DNA from: Topomyia yanbarensis
Taxonomy: Eukaryota; Arthropoda; Insecta; Diptera; Culicidae
Length of the DNA stretch: 64,000 bases
Direction of reading: 5' to 3'
Assembly (NCBI RefSeq): GCF_030247195.1
Contig: NC_080671.1
Coordinates: 467,104,766 to 467,168,765, forward strand
Position numbers and translations under genes: made by a program. The notes below the pieces were generated by a model, which saw only the letters and a list, made by a program, of their open reading frames with translations, was not told the origin of the DNA and searched no databases. Below are positions 55,600-64,000 of this stretch, one piece after another (position 1 is the first letter of the stretch; every line of letters begins with the position of its first letter).

Positions 55600-56880
55600 A
55601 ACATTCAAAAAGGTTGCTAAGCAAATCGAATGCATGTAGCAACGACCATAAATAATAAGTACTGCTACCAACTTGAACAAACAAAAAACAGCAGATAACT
55701 TGATAATTTCTTCAATGTTGGCAAAACTGAAGGGACCGTGCTCTCTCTGCTACTTCAAAAAATCTAGTACGCAACGTGCCATAGAATGTTGAGTGTTTCT
55801 TCGTAAGTTGGTAGTCTCGATTAGTCTCTGGCGATATGCTCTTCCATCAAGTCGACGTCACGAGTTCTGTCTGATGGAATATAGATAGCGCATATCAGAA
55901 ATCGATTAGCTCGAATAAAGGTATAGTCATAGTCTAACAAAACATAAATCAAATCTGTATGTCTTTATGAATCCAACACATTCAATCGACATTTAGACTT
56001 CAGTGTCCAAATTTTATCGGATTAAAAGGTCGAGAATTGAGCTAATCAGGCAGGAAGCAGCCGCTTCGATATTGATAACAAACTAACATTATCAGTTATG
56101 TGTACAGCTATATCTCAATTGTTATTGTTCCTCGCTACCAACCTTTGAAATTGGAGTGATTGGCGCTCCCAAGTTGGCGTTGTTATCCATTCTTATTGAT
56201 TGTGGCAGATGGCTTAGTTACAGAAGTTCATCTGATCGCATGGCGAAATCAACACACATACTCAAATTTAGGTGAATTTCAAAAGAAATGATTTTCATCA
56301 TATGATTCTTCTCGAAAAAACTCACTCATCTAAGAGCGAAATACATTTTCTATCACATTATTTTCACATGACTGACTCTCACCAGCGTGTAGCAGAAGAA
56401 CATGATCCCGCAAAAAATACAAGTGAAAGCGCTCATGAACAAGACCACAGAGGCTCACGTGCATAAATCTATATTAATCTATTTTCCACAATACAACCAC
56501 GTTCCGCTAGGTCATGGACTATCATCATCATCATGATCATCATTATCGCGGTGTTCTCGGTGAGGGACACGGAGGCAACAAGTTTACACCGATCTACACA
56601 ATGAATTATCCACGGGATCATCACTTGAAAAAAACGCGTCAAATTGAGTGACACTTCTTGCGCTGACAGTGCACCGTCGCATTTTAAAGGTAGATGTCCC
56701 ATTGTGCGTCTCATTAGTCAGGGTGCCTCACTTTCATTTCAATGAAACAATTAAATTTGTGTAAAAAAGTAAAAAGTGAAAAACACGTTTCGAAAAAAGA
56801 TAGTAGGCGTTGCTCTTAATACCGTATCTAAAAGGGGAACAGTTACCCTGCGTCTCCATTAGTGCGAGAATGCAGCTCGG
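55600..56880. other. no recognised gene
   Basis: A short ATC-type microsatellite lies at 56,519-56,545. No supported coding frame. Confidence 0.35.
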
Positions 56881-56894
56881 CCATCGGGCCCTGG

Positions 56895-57000
56895 TACCGG
56901 TTGTATTTAGGGTATATAATATATAATTTCAGTTGTGTGCCGCAGTGTGAACTTTTGAACCGCGACCGCGCACTGATCAAGAGTGACGGTTTATTACAAA
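56895..57000 (+). promoter_or_regulatory. possible core promoter
   Basis: TATATAATATATAA at 56,913 is followed by TCAGTTGTG at 56,929 and a GC-richer stretch. TCAGT fits the arthropod initiator, but it is closer to the TATA-like run than the usual 30 bases. No coding exon is identified downstream. Confidence 0.2.
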
Positions 57001-58518
57001 TTTGATTAATATTGTTGAGTTATAATATACTGTTTCGTTGGTTTTGTTCCAGCAGAAGGGGAATCCTCTTGATGTGGTTTATTTTTAGGGTGGAAATGCT
57101 CTTGGCATTTTTTTCATTTCGGAAGCGGTTGAATTGTTGCAAGCTTATTCTTTTACGGTTATTTTAATGGTTCTAATCCTGAGTATCAGCTACGTTTATC
57201 AGACGCATACTTATACGGGTCAATATCAACGCAGATGGATAAGACATGAAATACGACGACTGAGATACGAGCGATGACGCTGTAGGCTTGGTAATCTATT
57301 AAATGTTACAGGAGATCAGTCATCTAGAGTGATAAAAAATCGATTTATTTACATTTTTAATCGACGTGTCATGAAAAGACATGAAGTAAGCGGCTATGGT
57401 AGGATATTCTGTGTTTTTATATTGTCCCGCACGCACCCAAGGTAAGAGATGACATGTAGCCCCAACTCCCTGCATGGATCGGTTGTTGCAAGTTCGTTGG
57501 ATGCTAAAATCGTGACATATGAAATATTGCATAAAATAAAACCGTGGTTGCTTTGTTTGGCGTTTTCGGCAGCGTCTATGAATAGTAAGGGTGGGCGAAA
57601 CGCGATTCTGGTCTATGCGGTACGAAACGAAACGAATAACTCTTCCGTATTCTCCTAACGATACGAAATGAAACGAAATTTCAATAGTAGATGTTTTTTG
57701 CAACACGAAATTCGATTTTGACGAAAACATTTGCGAACTATTGCGAAATGTTTCGAAAATCTTTTAATATAAGGAAAGTTATTTCTTTTTAATACTTTTG
57801 CATAGTAGAATGTGTCCAACTATGCAAAATGTTTGTAACTCATGCTAAGCGATCGGAGATAAAAATATTTTTCAAAAATTTGTGATTGCATAGTTGTAAA
57901 AATAGACAGGAAAAGCCATATACATTATTAGAGCAATTATCTCTTTTCTAGTGAGCCCAAAGTTTACTCGCCCGAAGAAGCAATCTAGCAAAAGATAATT
58001 ATAACACATTTAGTTTGGGTTCTAGCGAATTCTGAACTGTTACATCTAAGCCTTTTTTTGTTTCGATTATAGATGTTTTAACCTCTAGGTTTTTGCCTCT
58101 TTTACAGGTTAGAAACAGTTCTAAGTCTATGTGTGGGGTTGGGACACGAACACAGGTGAATTGTGTTCAAGACTAACTACCCTATGCCCGCCCCGATCTA
58201 AGCCTTCTTTGAGGCTCAATTTTTTTTAATGTATGCTCGTCAATCTAAATTTAATGATGAAACAAGTATTTGTTTTCAGGTAATAACTGTTAGATTATAA
58301 AAAATAAACTCGAAAAATCTAACTTTTACGCACATAATAACTACAAATGCTCAAAATGATATTTCTTAAAAATTAAAAGATAAAAAGATTAGGTTTGAAG
58401 TGCATTTCATGTAAGATTCCTACTGGAACTTCTATTACAGTTTCAAGACTTAGAAATACAGAATTCGCAGAAATTATTTCATCATGTGTTATTCGAAGCT
58501 TTTCCGAAGACAGCATCA
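57001..58518. other. no recognised gene; ACGAAACGAAA-rich patch
   Basis: At 57,595-57,760 words such as CGAAACGAAACGAAT and their degenerate forms cluster, a repeat-like patch. The rest is AT-rich with no gene signal. Confidence 0.35.
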
Positions 58519-61500
58519 CGGTGTCTCTGGTAGAAAATATGTAGACAAAAAATCAGTATCACTAAACTACTCACTAATCGAAAGCTTAGATGTTCCTCTT
58601 TCGTCTGAGCATAATTTTGAAAAGTTCTATCGGGGGGTTTAGGACTTTATTTTTTTAGCATTTTGACGATCAACTTTTTAGGGTATTTTTTCAATTTGTA
58701 GAACACAAAACAGATATCTCCCTTTTAGAAGGTTTAATCAGTGAACACACACTGTCAGAGGAACAGACTTGTAACGTTGATGAAAACCTTCGAAGACACC
58801 ATGTAGCCAGTTTCGCGTTGGTAATTAAGTATCTTAAAATTTGCAAATCAATAGGTTTCCTTCAATTTGCTTTTCTTCGAAATATATTTTTGCTCGGGGT
58901 TTTTATGTAACTGATGTTACATTCAAAATTTTGAATTCTATTATTATTCTATTGATTCTTTGAACAATTTTATCTCAATTAGATTTGTTTTCGTTTTTAG
59001 TTTCGTTGAAAATTATGATCTTAAACACGATCGAAAGACTCTCCCTTTAGAAATACGTAAGATCAAAGGTCCACATTTTAGTAAAAAATTCATTTCATGT
59101 TCTGTTTTATAATCAGCGAGATTTTTTTTGGAAACAGCAGGGTGTTATCTGTTTTTAGGGATTGTGTTTGTTCAAAGTAGCAATTCTATTATAGGAAGTA
59201 TAAATTTTAAAGTGCATTTTATAAAATATTTCGATTTGATTAAACGACGAAACAAAGGATTTAAATACATCAAATAATGGTAAAATGGTCTAAAAATCTG
59301 AAAATGGTATAATTTTGCATAAGAAAAGGATCGGAAAAGAATCCCGAGCAAAAAACTCTAATAACATAAAATATAAACAAAAGAGTATTGTTTAGCGGAA
59401 TTAAAAAAGTTATTATAACAGGTTTAAAACCCTATTTCAGCCCAAAAACTCATCTCTTTAAGTCTTGGCATCTAGCGGGGAAATTAAATAGATCAAATGT
59501 GTTGGAGTGATCAGCTGCCGTTGTGTGTGATTCTCGCTTTGAAGGCAGGGTACGAGCACCGTCGCCAGTGGGATAATCATATGTTCTTTCTGGGATGTCA
59601 CCATACACAGGGATAGCATAAGGGTTAGTGCATTGGGCCGGAGTCTCAAAGGTTGCGAGTTCGAATTTCGCCTCTGGGGGGATTTTTTGTCACATGATTA
59701 CTTAGCTTCACTCACCATTTCCGATCGTTTTTCCCCGTTGCACAATGGGAAAAAACGAAGAAAAAAATACATTTAAATCAGTAACTTTGAAACACCTCAT
59801 CGGAACATCATCACTTGTGCTATTTTAGGAAGAACAAAATCTGAGAATTCAAATGGCATTATTCTTACATTGGGCGAAATGAGGGAAGTTTGAGTTTTGG
59901 GGTATTTCAACCCCAAAATCACCTATTTTTTAATAGAAAACCTTATATCTCTGATCCACGCTGGAATTCGTACATGAATTGTACTGATTGTTATATAAAA
60001 AAACCCCAGGAAGCTAATGAAAGTATTTCCATCTTGGGCAGAATACGGGAAGTTGAGGAGTTGGGATCTTTTAAATCAGAAATCTTATTGTATTAATCAA
60101 TTCCTGAATCGCTATTTTTTAAACTGAAATTAACTGAGGTGGTTTGAGTTTAAATATAAAACAGGAAAGTAGGGTTTTGTGACACTTGAACCCCAAAATC
60201 ACCTATTTTTTACATCTCTGACTCACGCTGGAAATCATACATGAATTGTACCAACTATTACGTATACAAACCTCAGGAAGCTAATAAAAGTATTTTGATC
60301 TTGGGCAGAATACGGGTAGTAGGGGTTTTGGGCCATTATAAACCAAGGAAAGTATATTACATTGTATTTATATTCTTTGGAAAATAGCAGAGTTATTTAC
60401 ACGAACAAATTAATAAACAAATTTCTGTGATATCGATGACAAAATCTTTCTAAACTCCGACATCCCGTATTTTTCCGAGAAAAAATAATTTCATTAAATT
60501 CCTGAGATTTTCAAAGTAAGAAATAGAACAACATATGTAAGATAAAGAGCGTGAATAAGTTTTATTTATGTTTTAAAAATTAAGTAACTATCGAAGCAAA
60601 ATGTCTCGAAAACCTAGCTTCTCATATTGTTTTTAAATTTAAACTATCCCATAACATGTACTATTTTCCCATTATATAGTTTTACATAATTCAATTGAGA
60701 GTAGAAGAAACCGACCAACCGATTCTCCCTCCTGGTCCAACTGAGATTTCTTTCCATTGTGGGCAATATTTTAGATATATTTTTGTTAACAGATGGTAGA
60801 GATTGCGCAAACCAATGAGATTTGTGAATTTGTTAACCTATTTTTAGTTCAGTTCTTGAGTGTTCCCACATTAAATAGTCCAGATGATAGCAAGAATACT
60901 ATCAACAGCAAATTGTCCCAAAATCTCCACTTCACGTATTGTGCCCAAGATGAAAATACTTCCATTCGCTTCCTAATTGTTTTACGTAATAATAGTTACA
61001 ATTCAGGTTTAAAAGTCATGTATGATTTCCAGCGTGAATCAGAGAAATAAACCGTTTTATAAAAAAAATTGGTGATTTTGGAGCTCAAGTGTCACGAAGC
61101 CCTAACTTCCCGTTTTAAATTGAAAATCAAACTACCTCAGTTAATTTACTGATTTTGTTTTTCATTATAGATGATATTTTACATACGACTTCATAAGCAA
61201 ATTATAGCAATTCAGGTATTTATTAATGCAATAAGATTTCTGAATCAAAAGGTCCCAAATCCTAAACTTCCTGTATTTCACCAATAATGAAACAACTTCT
61301 GGATCAGTTACTGAGTGTTTCAACATTAAAAATATTGCATGTACATTTATTGAAGAATAGTCGAGATAATATCAAGAATAGTTGAAATACTGTAATCGGT
61401 ACAATTCATGTATGATTTTCAGCGTGGATCAGAGATATAAGGTTTTTTATTAAATGATAGGTGATTTTGGGGTTCAAGTGTCACAAAACCTTAATTTGCT

Positions 61501-62535
61501 GTTTTATATTTAAACTCAAACCACCTCAGTTAATTTCTGAGATTTTTTTTCAATTAAGGTGATATTTTACATACGACTTCATAAGCAAATTATAGCGATT
61601 CAGGTATTTATTAATACAATAAGATTTCTGAATCAAAAGGTCCCAAATCCCCAACTTCCCGTATTCTGCCCAAGATGGAAATACTTTCATTAGCTTCGTG
61701 AGGTTTTTTACGTAATAATCAGTACAATTCATGTACGATTTCCAGCGTGGATCAGATATATAAGGTTTTTTATTAAAAAATAGGGGATTTTGGGATTTAA
61801 ATACCCCAAAACCCAAACTTCCCTTATTTTGCCCAATGTAAAAATAAAGCCATTTGAATTCTCAGACTTTGTTCTTTCTAAAATGGTACAAGTGATGATG
61901 TTCCGACGAGGTGTTTCAAAGTTACTGATTTAAATGTATTTTTTTCTTCGTTTTTTCCCATTGTGCGTTGGATACCACCAGTCCTATTTTCTGATGCCAA
62001 TTATTCATAAAGGTTAAAAAATATAGTTTCCTAGATCCACGTACAAATAAATAATAGTATTCATATTATATAAACATAGATATTTATTTTTCTAAAATAA
62101 AAAAGTTTTAGACCACTAGGAAGGACAATTCAAAACTTGTCTCGTTTAAAAGAGAAGCAAGTTTCCGGATAGAAAGTATTGTTCTACCAGAAACAAAAAA
62201 TATACCGATGAAAAATATTATTCAACTTTGAATTGTCAATTAACGCAAAATTGGCTAAATATCGGTTATGAGTGTCTTCGGAGATATTTATTAACATAAC
62301 AAGTCCCTCCTTCTGATACTGAATGTCTAAAGATTCATCCCCCTAAAAGTTAGATATCCTCTGAGAGCTATTCATTGAAACGCAGTCTTCAAAAATACAA
62401 TGTTAAAAAATATTGCTCTAGACCCCCGACAAAACATTTCAAATTTAGTCTCAGATGAAAGATCTAAGCTTTCGATTAGTGAGTACTTCAGCGATACTGA
62501 TTTTTTGTATAAATATTGTTCTATAAGAGACACCC
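58519..62535. mobile_element. 4-kb foldback element with internal tandem units
   Basis: The outer arms (58,519-58,850 and 62,235-62,535) are inverted copies sharing CACTAATCGAAAGCTTAGAT and CTTCGAAGACAC-like blocks. The inner arms (59,737-60,115 and 61,600-61,975) share TTAAATCAGTAACTTTGAAA, a GATTTTGGGG or GTATTTCAACCCC-type block and TTGGGCAGAATACGGG. Between them, units of about 320-400 bp with the same phrases recur in direct orientation on each side (about 59,880 and 60,130 left; 60,930, 61,270 and 61,660 right). There is no transposase. The layout resembles FB-type foldback elements, whose long ends are themselves tandem repeats. Confidence 0.7.
59600..59690 (+). repeat. tRNA-like sequence, probable SINE head
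   Basis: An A-box-like TAGCATAAGGG at 59,613 and a B-box-like GAGTTCGAATTTC at 59,657, with GCGAG/TTCGC stem and TTGGG/CTCAA anticodon-type stem between. The acceptor stem does not pair, so it is not a good tRNA gene. It lies in a 640-bp stretch present only in the left arm of the foldback, consistent with a later SINE insertion. Confidence 0.4.
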
Positions 62536-62540
62536 TGAGC

Positions 62541-63691
62541 ACATATGGGTCATTTCACGCGAAGTGATCAAAAAAAGATGCAAACTTGAAATCGACCTTC
62601 ACAGATTTGAACCAAATTTGGTGGAATTGTTCATCTAGGGCCAATATATAAAAATCCAAATTTTTCTGTCAATCGAACCACCCCTTGGGTCATGGGAACA
62701 CCCCCCGTTTTGACAAATTGCCAAAACCCTTGATTATCTTTTGATCATATTCTATTCTATTGACTCTAGAATCAAACCGCTAGATGGTTTTTGAAGAAAA
62801 TTATTCAAAGAGTCTGGAAAAAATATTAATTTTTGGCGGCAGTGCTGATTCCTGATGCGATTTTTTCAGTTAAATATTAAAAATTAATTTTTCTCTCAGT
62901 ACATATATTTTAATTTTGAAAATCCTAATTCCATCGTATTCCTCAGATATTTTTACATAAGAAACACTAATAATCTCAATATAATTTGAGCGCATCCTGA
63001 GATACATTGTTTTCAAGGGAAAACTCGCATTTTCTTATATAAAATGCCATTTTTATTGGCTGAAATTGAGAAAATTTTCAAACTGTCATAAAAATCGACC
63101 CTCGATCTGGTAGAAGCAAACCAAAAACGTAGTTTTTCATTATTTCCCCTTCTACTTCACGAAAAATCATGTTTGAACTCAGAATACTCAAGTTGGTTTT
63201 TTGGTGTTGTGCGCTTGCGATTTTATATGGGAAATTGCGATTTTTTCCCTTCCAAACGGTGTATCTCAGGATCCGCTCAAATTATATTGAGATTATAAGT
63301 GTTTCTTATGTAAAAATGTCTGAGGAATACATACATGGCATTAGAATTTTCAAAATTAAAATATATGTATTGAGAGAAAAATTAATTTTTAATATTTAAC
63401 AGCACTGCCGCCAAAAATTAATATTTTTTCTAGACTCCTTGAATCGTAAATCCATCTAGCGGTTTGATTCTATAGTAAACAGAACCAGAGATATGATAAA
63501 AAGAAAATCAAGGGTTTTGGCATTTTTTCAAAACGGAGGGTGTTCCCATGACCAGAGGGGTGGTTCGATTGACACAAAAATTTGGGTTTTTATATATTGG
63601 CCCTAGATGAACAATTCCTCCAAATTTGGTTCAAATCCGTGAATTTCGATTACACGTGCCTTGATCACTTCGCGTGGAATGACCAATATGT
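62541..63691. mobile_element. 1.15-kb foldback with 500-bp arms
   Basis: Arms 62,541-63,050 and 63,208-63,691 are inverted repeats around a 157-bp loop. The ends are ACATATGGGTCATTTCACGC and the inverse ACATATTGGTCATTCCACGC. Further in they share GTGATCA, AGGGCCAATATATAAAAA, CAAGGGTTTTGGC and GCTCAAATTATATTGAG. The open frame at 63,169 lies in the loop and arm and is not a gene. It starts within 6 bp of the end of the preceding foldback. Confidence 0.8.
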
Positions 63692-64000
63692 ATCATTCAT
63701 TATACTAGTCTAGGCCCATTTTAGGTCACTGAACACAAAAATAAAATTATTTCGCAATATCCAATTTGATTCTTTTTTTTGGTTTTTGGTCAATATCTCG
63801 TGTGAAAATTGCCCGATCAATACAATCAATAAACTGTTCAAAGCATGTTCTCTAGCCAATAATATAAAATTACATGTAGGGTTACAAGCGAGCACAGTGG
63901 AAATAAAAAAAATTAAGAATGATTAAAAATTATACTTGTTACAGCTTAGTCGCTTGAAACCTAGATAAATACTTATTTGATCTACCCACGTTACACATTT
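63692..64000. other. no recognised feature
   Basis: AT-rich window edge; nothing supported. Confidence 0.4.

Noticed and set aside
59600..59690. Functional tRNA gene
   Set aside because: A- and B-box-like motifs are present but the acceptor stem does not pair and position 33 is not T; a SINE head is more likely.
63169..63399. Open frame of 76 codons
   Set aside because: Lies in the loop and right arm of a foldback repeat; no motif.
1..64000. CRISPR array, bacterial operons or phage genes
   Set aside because: No short regular repeat-spacer array, no operon-like gene packing; the content is clearly that of an insect genome.

Overview
This window looks like an AT-rich, repeat-dense stretch of a culicine mosquito genome, probably Aedes or a close relative. 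That rests on an I/LOA-type LINE with three zinc knuckles and an RNase H domain, ITmD37E-type mariner transposase relics, TA- and TTA-flanked MITEs and abundant foldback repeats. I recognise no complete host gene. The species is an inference.

Layout. 1-4.1 kb: reverse transcriptase relic, a TA-flanked MITE, a piggyBac C-terminus and a 152-bp tandem satellite. 4.9-5.8 kb: short candidate host exons in convergent orientation. 6.1-9.6 kb: decayed I-like LINE pieces and an AT-rich foldback. 11,388-16,933: a hAT-type composite bounded by inverted termini and a perfect 8-bp target duplication, carrying a relic ORF1-only element, an I-like LINE relic and a Harbinger-type MITE. 17-21 kb: nested noncoding repeats and a second MITE copy. 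21.4-27.1 kb: two tail-to-tail copies of one CR1/jockey-like LINE, the second inserted in a MITE. 28-32 kb: mostly unassigned sequence. 32-35.2 kb: mariner relic and a long A-rich tract split by a foldback. 35,346-36,565: an ORF1-only retroelement with a perfect 11-bp target duplication. 38,419-44,589: a full-length, apparently intact two-ORF LINE, also with an 11-bp duplication. 44.8-52.2 kb: relics of mariner and two hAT transposases, MITEs and direct repeats. 55.25-55.6 kb: one candidate host exon. 58.5-63.7 kb: two adjacent large foldback structures.

How the parts relate. The intact LINE is the only obviously competent element. The ORF1-only element has no reverse transcriptase, but its 3' end has the same kind of stem-loop as the LINE, with different stem bases that still pair, and it has the same 11-bp duplication length. 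I infer a HAL1-like nonautonomous element moved in trans by this or a related LINE. This is the most interesting signal in the window. All assignments come from reading motifs and comparing parts of the window with one another; no database search was made.
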